Origin: an uncultured Prevotella sp.
GTDB lineage: Bacteria; Bacteroidota; Bacteroidia; Bacteroidales; Bacteroidaceae
Assembly (NCBI GenBank): GCA_947170265.1
Contig: CAMVSV010000002.1
Span: 1-64,000 of the forward strand
DNA: 64,000 bases
Direction: 5' to 3'
In this document: in pieces, positions 1 through 8,512 of the stretch
Layout: each line of letters begins with the position of its first letter
Numbering within the stretch: position 1 is the first letter of the stretch
Position numbers and translations under genes: made by a program
The notes under the pieces: generated by a model
Told to the model about the DNA's origin: nothing
The model's database searches: none
What the model saw: the letters and a program-made list of their open reading frames with translations, nothing else

Positions 1-53
1 AGAGCGTCAGATTCCGGTTCTGAAGGTCTTGGGTTTGAATCCCAACGGGATCA
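1..53 (+). tRNA. tRNA-Arg (anticodon CCG), 3' part only
   Basis: This is the 3' portion of a tRNA whose 5' end lies before the window. The anticodon stem is TCAGA (7-11) pairing with TCTGA (19-23), around a 7-nt loop TTCCGGT with anticodon CCG at 14-16, which reads Arg codon CGG. A 5-nt variable loop follows. The T stem TTGGG/CCCAA (29-33, 41-45) encloses a TTTGAAT loop. The 3' acceptor strand is 46-52 and the discriminator A is at 53. The CCA end is not encoded, as is usual in this group. The D arm is cut after its 3' strand and the 5' acceptor strand is absent. Confidence 0.9.
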
Positions 54-61
54 CTAAACAT

Positions 62-114
62 AAAAGGAGAAATGAAAAAATTGAAAGAAAGCTTTCATCT
101 TCATTTCTCCTTTT
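62..114 (+). terminator. Hairpin terminator after tRNA-Arg
   Basis: AAAAGGAGAAATGA (62-75) pairs perfectly with TCATTTCTCCTTTT (101-114), and the right arm ends in a T run. A smaller hairpin sits in the loop (GAAAG/CTTTC). The position directly after the tRNA fits an intrinsic terminator. Confidence 0.75.
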
Positions 115-180
115 AAGATATTGCAGAGAGAAAGAGAAACCATACAGGACTATCCTGCATACATAACGAAAGGAAACGAC

Positions 181-1293
181 ATGGAGCTATATCCTAAGAA
201 AGTAATGGACGCGCTGGCTACGGTGACCTATGCCGGCACAAAAAAGAACATAATAGAGAGCGAGATGCTTGCCGACACACCCACGGTGGGCTTCGACGAT
301 GCCCGACAGTGCTGGACCACAAAGGTGGTGCTGCTGTTCCCGCGCGACACCGACCCGTTTCTGAAGTCCACGGTGAAGGCTGCCGAGGCTGCCATACATT
401 ACCACTGCGGTAAGGATGTGGAGGTGGAGATTGTCACCGAGTATCGGTCGGCACCGCGTCCTGAGCCCGACAAGTTGCTGCCGGAAGTGAAAAACATCAT
501 TGCGGTGAGCTCTGGAAAAGGCGGTGTGGGCAAAAGCACCGTGGCAGCCAACCTCGCCATAGCATTGGCACGGCTGGGTTACAAGGTGGGACTGCTTGAC
601 ACCGACATCTTCGGTCCGTCAATGCCCAAGATGTTCAACGTGGAAGATGCCCGACCCTATGCCATAGAGAAAGACGGCAGACAACTCATCGAGCCCATTG
701 AGCAGTATGGCGTAAAGCTGCTGAGCATAGGTTTCTTCGTGAACAAAGACACTGCTACGCTATGGCGAGGCGGCATGGCTACCTCTGCCCTCAAGCAACT
801 CATTGCCGATGCCGATTGGGGAGAGCTCGACTATTTTATCCTCGACACGCCACCGGGCACCAGCGACATTCACCTCACGCTCCTCCAGACCCTTGCCATC
901 ACAGGCGCCATAATTGTTTCAACACCGCAGCAAGTGGCTCTCGCCGATGCCCGCAAAGGCATAGACATGTATAGAAACGAGAAAGTGAACGTGCCCATAC
1001 TCGGACTGGTGGAAAACATGGCATGGTTCACCCCTGCCGAACTGCCAGAGAACAGGTATTATATATTCGGAAAGGAAGGAGCCAAGAGACTGGCAGAGGA
1101 GATGAATGTGCCCTTGCTCTCACAGATTCCCTTGGTGCAGAGCATTTGCGACAATGGCGACAACGGTACTCCCGCCGCACTCAACATTGACACTATGACC
1201 GGACAGGCTTTCCTGTCGTTGGCACAGAGTGTTGTGACAGTGGTGAGACGCAGAAACAAGGAACAGCCCGCCACACGCAGAGTGGGAGCGTAA
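181..1293 (+). CDS. mrp: Mrp/ApbC-family iron-sulfur carrier P-loop ATPase
   Basis: A 370-aa cytosolic protein. An N-terminal MIP18/DUF59-type domain (about residues 1-95) precedes a deviant-Walker ParA/MinD-like ATPase domain with GKGGVGKST at residues 112-120 and a DTPPGTSD motif. Family members bind and transfer Fe-S clusters to apo-proteins. The ATG at 181 is preferred over an in-frame TTG at 121 because the conserved domain begins there and AAAGGAAA lies just upstream. The region after VENMAWF, where many Mrp proteins have a CPxC cluster-binding pair, reads TPAELPEN and has no cysteines. The family call is firm; the way it would hold a cluster is not visible. Confidence 0.9.
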   Translation: MELYPKKVMDALATVTYAGTKKNIIESEMLADTPTVGFDDARQCWTTKVVLLFPRDTDPFLKSTVKAAEAAIHYHCGKDVEVEIVTEYRSAPRPEPDKLLPEVKNIIAVSSGKGGVGKSTVAANLAIALARLGYKVGLLDTDIFGPSMPKMFNVEDARPYAIEKDGRQLIEPIEQYGVKLLSIGFFVNKDTATLWRGGMATSALKQLIADADWGELDYFILDTPPGTSDIHLTLLQTLAITGAIIVSTPQQVALADARKGIDMYRNEKVNVPILGLVENMAWFTPAELPENRYYIFGKEGAKRLAEEMNVPLLSQIPLVQSICDNGDNGTPAALNIDTMTGQAFLSLAQSVVTVVRRRNKEQPATRRVGA

Positions 1294-1333
1294 GCTTGGC
1301 AAAGCAGCTTCTGTGCTCAGCTAAGCAAACCAT

Positions 1334-1363
1334 CACAGTCAGCATTTGTTCAACGTGACTGTG
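1334..1363. terminator. Possible hairpin between converging genes
   Basis: CACAGTCA (1334-1341) and TGACTGTG (1356-1363) form an 8-bp perfect stem with a 14-nt loop in the short gap between the mrp end and the converging permease stop codon, which lies in the loop. There is no clear T run, so termination is only a possibility. Confidence 0.3.
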
Positions 1364-2639
1364 GCTCACCATAGTCTGAGCTTGAGCTATGAACGATATA
1401 CTTTCTAACCTTCTGTCTCATCATCTCCAGACGCTCGTTAACATGCCGGCGTGACTTGATTACCTGATAGCGATATACCAGACAGGTTGCAAAGAAATAT
1501 ACTATGGATTGTATCCACAGAACAGTATACTCCGTGTGTATGTCATGGAGGGTGCCTCCCATGCTACTTATGCGCAGGAAACCGCGTATGCCGAAGGTAC
1601 TGGGAATGAGCCACGACACACCTTGCCAGAAGCCGGGAATGCTGCTTTGAGGCCACGAAATGCCGGAGAGAAAAAGCATGGGCACCGAGGTGAACACCAC
1701 AAGCAGCATCACATTCTCACGATAGCGCACCAAACACGACAGCATCATTCCGAAGAATATACACGAGAGCAGATAGGGAAGCATCAGCCCAATGAGGTCG
1801 GAGCCTCTCACCAGCTGTGTGAAGCCAAACAGCTTTGGAATGACCAAGGTATCGTAGGCAGCCATCACGGTATAGATCATGAGGTAGCACAGCGCCTTGC
1901 CCGTCACTATGCGGAATATTCCATTGTAGTGACGACTCACCGGCACCAGATCTTTATAGCGGTTGTTCTCGCGTGCAGTGCCTGCCGAGAGTCCAATGCC
2001 CAGAAGCAGGGTCTGCTGAAGTATGAGTACAAGCACGCCAGGGAGCACAGCAGAGCCATAGCCTCCTGTGGGATTGAAGATGGGTACCTCCTCTATCACC
2101 ATAGGAGTGGTGTTTATTTCCTCGTCGCGCTGCGTGGCACTGCCGAGCTTTGACACTTGTATCTGCCGGTTCATTGCAAGTGACACATTGGTGGCAGTGG
2201 AGAACAGAGCCTTATAGGTGAGCATGAGAGCCATGTCGCAATAGACTGACACATGAGCTTGCTCCCCACGTTGTATCTTCTTGTCAAAGTCTGAAGGCAA
2301 ATAAACCACACCCTTCACCACCTGATGCCCCACGAGGCTCTCTGCCTCGGCAAGGCTGTTGCAATAGTAGGCGGTATGCACGTCGGAAGAGGCATCCATC
2401 ATTCTTATGAACTGTCTTGACAACTCAGAGTGAGACATGTCGACCACAGCCACCGGCACATCGTGCACCACCTCGTTGTTGTATATCCATGAGTAGGCCA
2501 AGGGATAAGCCAATGGCACAAGCACGAAGAAGATGAGCACTCCATCGTCTTTTACGACGTTTTTCATCTCCATCCACCAGATGTAGCACATGTCGTGGAT
2601 GGCTTCTTTCGCATATCTAAGGAATGTAGACATATTCAA
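1350..2639 (-). CDS. ABC-2 type transporter permease (second of pair)
   Basis: A 429-aa inner-membrane protein. It has one N-terminal membrane segment (about residues 33-52), a large extracytoplasmic domain and five hydrophobic segments in the C-terminal half, the usual fold of YhbS/YhbR-like ABC-2 permeases in drug or lipid exporters. It is the last gene of a leftward operon behind tolC, hlyD and another permease. Its start overlaps the upstream permease by 23 bp (an internal ATG at 2633 would shorten the overlap to 17 bp), indicating translational coupling. The two permeases probably form a heterodimer. No ATP-binding subunit is encoded next to it. Confidence 0.85.
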   Translation of the reverse strand: MNMSTFLRYAKEAIHDMCYIWWMEMKNVVKDDGVLIFFVLVPLAYPLAYSWIYNNEVVHDVPVAVVDMSHSELSRQFIRMMDASSDVHTAYYCNSLAEAESLVGHQVVKGVVYLPSDFDKKIQRGEQAHVSVYCDMALMLTYKALFSTATNVSLAMNRQIQVSKLGSATQRDEEINTTPMVIEEVPIFNPTGGYGSAVLPGVLVLILQQTLLLGIGLSAGTARENNRYKDLVPVSRHYNGIFRIVTGKALCYLMIYTVMAAYDTLVIPKLFGFTQLVRGSDLIGLMLPYLLSCIFFGMMLSCLVRYRENVMLLVVFTSVPMLFLSGISWPQSSIPGFWQGVSWLIPSTFGIRGFLRISSMGGTLHDIHTEYTVLWIQSIVYFFATCLVYRYQVIKSRRHVNERLEMMRQKVRKYIVHSSSSDYGEPQSR

Positions 2640-3786
2640 TCATTGCTTTTCTTAATCTGTGGGCATCAAGCAGGGGCATCAGCGAGAATGCCGTGAGTAT
2701 GACCACATGTATCCAACAGTCGGAGAGTGGATAGCCGTTGAACACTGCTATCTGATAAATCATGTAGTAATGGCGCAGGGGGAAGAGCCATGAGAGTGTT
2801 TCAAGCACTCCGTCCATGGCAAACACCGGATAGGTGGCACCGCCCATAGACAAACCGAGCACCGCCCACAGCGAGCATATGCTCATAGACATACGCAGCG
2901 ACGGCATGATGCAGAACATGAACACCGCGAAACCTTCTGCCGAGGTGACGGTGAGAACAGCCAGGAGCAAGATCCTGAGCAGCCCGCCTTGATGGGGGAA
3001 GCCCATTACTCCGAAGACATACAGCATGTAGAATGCCATCATGGAAAAGAATATGAGGAACTGAGGCAGAAGTTTACCCGTGATTGCCACCCACGCATTG
3101 CCTCCCGAGAGCTGCATCCATTCCCGCGAACGGTTGAACTTCAGCTCGGTGCCAACGGAATAGACCGTGACAACAAAGAAAAACAACATGAGCACACCCG
3201 GCACCATGAAGGTAGAGAGATAGACATTGTAGTTTATTCCGGGATTGTTTACAGGATGCACGTCAACAGCAATGGGTTGCACGAAACTCTTTATCTCCCC
3301 TTCGCTTTTGCCCAAAGCCGACAGTTTGGTGGCAGCCACCGAGAGAGAGCCGAGCATACCCACAATCCTCATGTCGCGATAGAGTAAGGCTCCTGCCATC
3401 ATCACTACGCTGCTATAATATATAGATATGGAGGGTTGCCGCTGAGCCATGAGGTCTGAGGTGGTGTTTCGTGGTATGTAGAGAAAAGCATATATCTCTC
3501 CACGTTGAATGGCACTGCGCGCTTCGTTTACATTTGAATATGTCGCAGCTACGCGCGTTGTCTCCATGGCATCGAGCCTCCGTATGAGAGACCTTGTTGT
3601 TGATGTATTGTCAAGGTCTACAATGCCACAAGGCAGTTCCTGTGGCACACCTGTGTTCATCATCGATGTAAAGAAGAACACTATGAATATTGGGAATACT
3701 ATCATGGTGAAGAAGTATATTGGATTGTGAGCCAATATACCACATTCGCGTGCCGCCACCCTGAGTATTCTCTTTATCACTTTCAT
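2617..3786 (-). CDS. ABC-2 type transporter permease (first of pair)
   Basis: A 389-aa membrane protein with the same layout as its downstream partner: one membrane segment near residues 22-42, an extracytoplasmic domain of about 150 residues, then five hydrophobic helices. The family moves drugs, lipids or polysaccharide precursors in a tripartite export complex. It lies 69 bp after the HlyD-type adaptor gene and overlaps the next permease, so all four genes are likely one transcript. The substrate cannot be inferred from the sequence. The operon resembles ybhGFSR of E. coli but without a ybhF-type ATPase gene. Confidence 0.85.
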   Translation of the reverse strand: MKVIKRILRVAARECGILAHNPIYFFTMIVFPIFIVFFFTSMMNTGVPQELPCGIVDLDNTSTTRSLIRRLDAMETTRVAATYSNVNEARSAIQRGEIYAFLYIPRNTTSDLMAQRQPSISIYYSSVVMMAGALLYRDMRIVGMLGSLSVAATKLSALGKSEGEIKSFVQPIAVDVHPVNNPGINYNVYLSTFMVPGVLMLFFFVVTVYSVGTELKFNRSREWMQLSGGNAWVAITGKLLPQFLIFFSMMAFYMLYVFGVMGFPHQGGLLRILLLAVLTVTSAEGFAVFMFCIMPSLRMSMSICSLWAVLGLSMGGATYPVFAMDGVLETLSWLFPLRHYYMIYQIAVFNGYPLSDCWIHVVILTAFSLMPLLDAHRLRKAMIEYVYIP

Positions 3787-3855
3787 CTGAACTGAAGATG
3801 CTTTGTTATGCTTCCGGGGTTATGGTATAGGAAAATGAGTGTCCCCTACCCTGCT

Positions 3856-4842
3856 TCATTCCTTGATGATTAGCGACATGCCAGGTCGGAGACCATCGAA
3901 GTGGGTGGTGGGATGAGCCTTGACTTCAAAGGTCTTGAGGTCGTATTGTCCGTTGGCTTTAGTGGCTTTCCAAGTGGCATAGGTGCCTTCGTCCTTCATG
4001 GAATATACTTTCATCTTTATCTCTTTCTCAAAAGCAGGCACATAGGCATTGATCACGTCGCCCACCTTCATGCCTTTGAGTTGGTCTTCCCTTACATTGA
4101 ACGAACCCCATACTTCATTGGTGAGCGAGATGGTCATTATTGGCGAACCCATGCCCACGAGTTCGCCCACCTTGGGATAGATGGCACTGACTTCGCCATC
4201 GGCACTTGCTGTCTGAACCGTCTCACGCAGCACAGACTTCACCACTCCCACGCTGCTCTGAGCGGCCTGAACCTGCTTCTGGGCTGCACGCCGTTCCTGC
4301 TCGCGGGCACCGCTTTTCACCATGTCATATTGTGACTTTGCTACCACTACCTGTGCCTCAGCCGCCTTGTAGGCCGCCATGGCTTCGTCGCGTTTCTGTG
4401 CCGTTGACACTCCTTCATCAAAGAGACGCTGCATACGGTCGTAGGTCTTCCGTGCAAGGTCGCGGGCAGTCTCAGCCTGCTGCAATAGTTGGTAGGAGCT
4501 CTCCAGGGTTTCCTTCCTTGCTCCTGCCGACACAAGGTCGTTCATGGCATCAGCCACACCCACGGCAGCCTCCGTCACTTTCTCCTGTGCGCTCACCTCG
4601 GGCATCTCAAGAATGGCGAGCGTGTCGCCCTTATGCACGAAGTCACCCTCTTTTACTCTTATCTCCACTATGCGTCCCGGCAGCTTGCATGCCACACGGT
4701 ATTCTTCCACCTCCACCTGTCCTTGAATGGTTTCCTTCGTGCGGTCAAGGGTGAAGAAACCTATTAGTGCCACTATCACCACCACGCTGACAAATCCTAC
4801 CACTGCCAGAAGAATGTTGTTATATTGTGTTTTTGCTGACAT
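3856..4842 (-). CDS. HlyD/EmrA-type membrane fusion protein
   Basis: A 328-aa periplasmic adaptor anchored by an N-terminal membrane segment (about residues 11-31). A split biotinyl-lipoyl domain follows, with its first half near residues 43-77 (PGRIVEIRVKEGDFV) and second half near residues 212-240 (DGEVSAIYPKVGELV). A long coiled-coil hairpin lies between them, then a beta-barrel domain. Such proteins join an inner-membrane pump to a TolC channel. It lies between the TolC homolog (51 bp upstream) and two ABC-2 permeases, which defines a tripartite exporter. Confidence 0.9.
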   Translation of the reverse strand: MSAKTQYNNILLAVVGFVSVVVIVALIGFFTLDRTKETIQGQVEVEEYRVACKLPGRIVEIRVKEGDFVHKGDTLAILEMPEVSAQEKVTEAAVGVADAMNDLVSAGARKETLESSYQLLQQAETARDLARKTYDRMQRLFDEGVSTAQKRDEAMAAYKAAEAQVVVAKSQYDMVKSGAREQERRAAQKQVQAAQSSVGVVKSVLRETVQTASADGEVSAIYPKVGELVGMGSPIMTISLTNEVWGSFNVREDQLKGMKVGDVINAYVPAFEKEIKMKVYSMKDEGTYATWKATKANGQYDLKTFEVKAHPTTHFDGLRPGMSLIIKE

Positions 4843-4892
4843 AGCCTTTTAATTGTTATTTTCCTAATTCGTTTTCCTTTGTCCTTAATTGC

Positions 4893-6419
4893 TTAGTTAA
4901 CAGCCAGCGTTCCGAGGGCTTTCCTCAGTGCCGTTTGACTTAGCTTCACATCAATCTCGGCATCAATGCGTTGCGTCTCGGCATTCTGCCATGCTGTCTG
5001 AGCCTGCATCACGTCGGTAACAGTCATCACTCCTTCCTTGTAGCCAACGTTGGCGCAACGGAGGTTTTCCTCTGCACTCGCCATGTTCTTCCTTGCCATG
5101 ATGAGTTTCTTGTTGGCTTCAGTTAGTCTAAAGCGGCATTGCTCCACTTGCAGGGATATTTTCTCCTTGATGTCGTCAAGCTCGAGTTGTGCCATCTGAG
5201 TGGAAATGCGAGCGGCATTGGTCTTATAACGACCTTCAAACCAGTTCCAGATGGGAATCTGTGCCACGATGCCAATGTTCCACATCCCCTTGAATTTCTT
5301 TTCAAAGCCGTTGAACACGTTGGGATTGCTGAAGAGCACACCTGCCGTGAGTGCTATGTGGGGGCGGTAGAGAGCCTGTGTGAGCTTGGTAGCCTGCTGG
5401 CTCATGCTGACGGCGTTCTCAAGGAGTCTTACTTCCGGGCGCTGGTTATGGGAAGCATCGTAGCCATCATCTGTCAGCAACGCTTCAACCTCATGGTCAT
5501 CTGACTGAAGAGTTGCCGCATCCTCGTCGGCAAGGGTTATCTGCGAGTCTATTGGCAGCCCACACAATTGGCACAGCAGCATCTTCGAGAGCGACACTCC
5601 GTCTTCCACCTGTGTGACGGTGATTTCCGCTTGGTTCACAGCCACACTCACCTTCAGTCCGTCGGCGCGTGTAGCCACTCCCTCGTTGATGTATTTCTGC
5701 ACATCGTCACTGAGCTTCTTCACGAGTGAGAGATACTGCTTGGCAAGCCGTTCCTTGTTTTTCAGCGACACAGCCATCCAGTAGGCGTTGTCTATGGCAT
5801 AGAGCGTTGACTGTGTGGTGTTGTCAATCTGGTTCTGAGCCATGTCCATGCTTATTCGTGCCATCTCATTGGCTGCTTTTATGCTTCCTCCCATGTAGAT
5901 AGGTTGGTTTACCATGATGCTTCCCATCCATACATTCTTGTTGTTGGTGCGGAAAGCGTCGCGAATGGTATTGCCGAGATCGTCGCCGTACTGTGCGAAG
6001 GGTGCTCCTGCAGCCTGCATGAGATTGGAGAAGTCCTGGGCAGCTTCAGGCGATACCAGTCCCTGCTCCACCATGTTGCTTACTACGGAACCTATGCGGT
6101 TGTCAACCTTAGCCATGGCATTCGTGCCAAGGTTGCTGAGGGTGTTTTTCTGATTATTGTTCAGCAGCGATACCTCACGGCTGAAGTGCTCATATCCCGC
6201 AAGTCCATCCACATGTGGCAGATACTTGGTCTTTACAGCCTTTGAAGTATAGTCAGCCATGGTCTTGCCCAAGCGTGCTGTCTTGAGTTGCTTGTTGTTC
6301 TCAAGAGCCATGTTGCGACACTGCTCAAGATTTAAGGTCTGCTGTGCAAAAGCCTCCACAGCCATTCCTACCAACATTATTCCCGCCGCCATGGCAGTTT
6401 TTCCGTATATCCTGTTCAT
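4893..6419 (-). CDS. TolC-family outer-membrane efflux channel
   Basis: A 508-aa protein with a signal peptide ending near AFAQ (about residue 25) and two OEP repeats rich in long helices (for example around residues 30-60, 175-260 and 400-490). It would form the outer-membrane duct of the exporter encoded downstream. It is the first gene of the leftward operon. A TAACTTTG element (minus strand, 6470-6463) upstream matches the Bacteroidetes -7 box, though its -33 partner is weak. Residues 85-165 are an insertion between the first helices that looks poorly conserved. Confidence 0.9.
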   Translation of the reverse strand: MNRIYGKTAMAAGIMLVGMAVEAFAQQTLNLEQCRNMALENNKQLKTARLGKTMADYTSKAVKTKYLPHVDGLAGYEHFSREVSLLNNNQKNTLSNLGTNAMAKVDNRIGSVVSNMVEQGLVSPEAAQDFSNLMQAAGAPFAQYGDDLGNTIRDAFRTNNKNVWMGSIMVNQPIYMGGSIKAANEMARISMDMAQNQIDNTTQSTLYAIDNAYWMAVSLKNKERLAKQYLSLVKKLSDDVQKYINEGVATRADGLKVSVAVNQAEITVTQVEDGVSLSKMLLCQLCGLPIDSQITLADEDAATLQSDDHEVEALLTDDGYDASHNQRPEVRLLENAVSMSQQATKLTQALYRPHIALTAGVLFSNPNVFNGFEKKFKGMWNIGIVAQIPIWNWFEGRYKTNAARISTQMAQLELDDIKEKISLQVEQCRFRLTEANKKLIMARKNMASAEENLRCANVGYKEGVMTVTDVMQAQTAWQNAETQRIDAEIDVKLSQTALRKALGTLAVN

Positions 6420-6578
6420 TATCCTATTCTCAGTTATATGGAATGCATTATAATAACGTTGGCAAAGTTAAAATATTTTACCTGAAATTTATGTCCATTG
6501 AAGTTTTTTCTTTGCCGCCAATATAACGTAAATATGTTTTTTTAAGAAAAAAGGACACTATTTTCAATTAGTTTTTCT

Positions 6579-6586
6579 TATTTTTG
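6579..6586 (+). promoter_or_regulatory. -7 promoter element for the DUF4492-cydAB operon
   Basis: TATTTTTG matches the TAnnTTTG consensus of the Bacteroidetes primary sigma factor and lies 65 bp before the first start codon. No good TTTG is found 19-20 bp upstream, only a T-rich stretch. Confidence 0.45.
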
Positions 6587-6650
6587 CAGCATAGACATGA
6601 TATTATTATTCTGCACGGCAGTATCCTTGCTAACCTAAACATCCCAACAC

Positions 6651-6875
6651 ATGCAGAAAAACAATTTGTTCTATCGCATCTTTGACCTCTATTACGACGG
6701 TTTCCGCCACATGCGCATCGGCAAGACGCTGTGGACGGTAATTCTTGTAAAACTGTTTGTAATATTCGTAATCCTGAAAATATTCTTCTTCCCCAATTTC
6801 CTAAAGCGCCATGCCACCAACGGCGACAATGCCGACTATGTGTCAAGGCAGATGATTGAACGTTCACAGAAATAA
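6651..6875 (+). CDS. DUF4492 small membrane protein upstream of cydAB
   Basis: A 74-aa protein with a single strongly hydrophobic segment (about residues 27-48), preceded by FYRIFDLYYDGFRHM and GKTLW and followed by a charged tail. This matches the DUF4492 family, found in Bacteroidetes directly upstream of cytochrome bd genes. It ends 25 bp before cydA and reads in the same direction, so it is very likely cotranscribed. A role as a small accessory subunit or assembly factor of the bd oxidase is an inference from gene order; no biochemical function can be read from the sequence. Confidence 0.85.
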   Translation: MQKNNLFYRIFDLYYDGFRHMRIGKTLWTVILVKLFVIFVILKIFFFPNFLKRHATNGDNADYVSRQMIERSQK

Positions 6876-6900
6876 CCAAAAACAAAAAAAACGCAATACT

Positions 6901-8481
6901 ATGACACACTTATTGTTAAACATTGATGCAGGAATGGTCGACTGGGCAAGAGCTCAGTTTGCCCTCACCGCCATCTACCACTGGCTGTTTGTGCCTCTCA
7001 CCCTTGGTTTGGCAGTAGTCATGGGTATAATGGAAACCATCTACTACCGCACAGGAAAGACTTTTTGGAAGGATGCCGCAAAGTTCTGGCAGAAGTTGTT
7101 TGGTGTGAACTTTGCCATGGGTGTAGCCACCGGCATCATCCTCGAGTTTGAGTTTGGTACCAACTGGAGCAACTACTCATGGTTTGTGGGCGACATTTTC
7201 GGTGCACCACTCGCCATCGAGGGCATCTTGGCATTTTTCATGGAGTCAACCTTCGTGGCTGTGATGTTCTTCGGATGGAAGAAGGTGTCGCGCGGCTTCC
7301 ATCTCGCCTCCACTTGGCTCACCGGTCTTGGTGCCACCATATCAGCCTGGTGGATACTCGTAGCCAATGCGTGGATGCAATGTCCTGTAGGCTGCGAGTT
7401 CAATCCCGACACCATGCGCAACGAAATGGTGTCGTTTGCAGAGGTAGCACTCTCGCCCTTCGCCATCGGGAAATTCTGTCACACCGTAACCTCCTCATGG
7501 ATTATCGGCGCAGTGTTCACCGTTGCCGTGGGCTGCTGGTACCTCATGAAGAAACGTGAGCAGGAACTGGCGCGCCAAAGCATAAAGGTGGGAGCCTGCG
7601 TGGGACTCGTGGCAGCACTCTTAGCCGCCATGACTGGTCACATCTCCGGTGAACAAGTGGCTAAATCGCAACCCATGAAGCTCGCTGCCATGGAAGCACT
7701 CTACAATGGAGGCACCGACCAGAGCCTCACCGCCGTGGCATGGGTCAATCCCTTTTCACAACCCGACTATGCCAGTGGCGAAGAGCCTACACTGCGCATA
7801 GGCATACCCTATGCTCTTTCGGCTATGGCTACGCGCGACATCCACGGCTATGTGCCTGGCATCAACGACCTGATAAAGGGCTATACCACTCCCGACGGAA
7901 AGACCGAGCCCTCAGTTGCCGAGAAGATAGAGAAAGGAAAGGCCGCCATTGCAGCCCTCGCCGACTACAGAAAGCTGAAGACAAGCCTGCAGGGCAGCGA
8001 GCCTGGCAGCGTTGACAAAGCGCGCCTGGAGAATCTCCGTGCCACCATCAGCAGCAACATGAAGTATTTCGGCTACGGATACATACGCAACGTTGACGAA
8101 CTGGTGCCTTACATCCCTGTGAACTTCTGGGCGTTCCGTGTGATGGTAGGGTTGGGCTGCTTGTTCATACTCTTCTTCGCCACCGTGCTGTGGTTCGTCT
8201 ACAAGAAAGACATTGCCACTCCGCGATGGCTCCACCTCTCTGCCATTGCACTCGTTCCCCTCGCCTATGTGGCAAGTGAAGCAGGATGGCTGGTAGCCGA
8301 GTTCGGGCGGCAGCCGTGGACCATACAAGACATGCTCCCCACATGGGTATCAGTGAGCGACCTGCCCACACATTCTGTTGCCACCACATTCTTCATCTTC
8401 CTCGCATTGTTCACCACACTGCTCGTTGTAGAGATAAACATCATGCTCAAGCAGATAAAGAAAGGACCGGAGATAAGTTAA
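6901..8481 (+). CDS. cydA: Cytochrome bd quinol oxidase subunit I
   Basis: A 526-aa integral membrane protein with about nine helices. It binds haems b558, b595 and d and oxidises quinol, passing electrons to O2. Visible family marks are the N-terminal RAQFALTAIYHWLFVPLTLG region with the haem-ligand His and the late motif EFGRQPW (EVGRQPW in many relatives). The Q-loop region (about residues 255-370) is moderate in length. The ATG at 6901 fits the family start; in-frame upstream codons belong to the tail of the preceding gene in another frame. cydB follows after 31 bp. Confidence 0.96.
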   Translation: MTHLLLNIDAGMVDWARAQFALTAIYHWLFVPLTLGLAVVMGIMETIYYRTGKTFWKDAAKFWQKLFGVNFAMGVATGIILEFEFGTNWSNYSWFVGDIFGAPLAIEGILAFFMESTFVAVMFFGWKKVSRGFHLASTWLTGLGATISAWWILVANAWMQCPVGCEFNPDTMRNEMVSFAEVALSPFAIGKFCHTVTSSWIIGAVFTVAVGCWYLMKKREQELARQSIKVGACVGLVAALLAAMTGHISGEQVAKSQPMKLAAMEALYNGGTDQSLTAVAWVNPFSQPDYASGEEPTLRIGIPYALSAMATRDIHGYVPGINDLIKGYTTPDGKTEPSVAEKIEKGKAAIAALADYRKLKTSLQGSEPGSVDKARLENLRATISSNMKYFGYGYIRNVDELVPYIPVNFWAFRVMVGLGCLFILFFATVLWFVYKKDIATPRWLHLSAIALVPLAYVASEAGWLVAEFGRQPWTIQDMLPTWVSVSDLPTHSVATTFFIFLALFTTLLVVEINIMLKQIKKGPEIS

Positions 8482-8512
8482 GATATATTTGACAATCATA
8501 AACAGAGATATT

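Noticed and set aside
1509..2153. Long plus-strand ORF opposite the ABC-2 permease
   Set aside because: Antisense shadow; the minus-strand frame encodes a coherent membrane protein and the plus frame has no domain.
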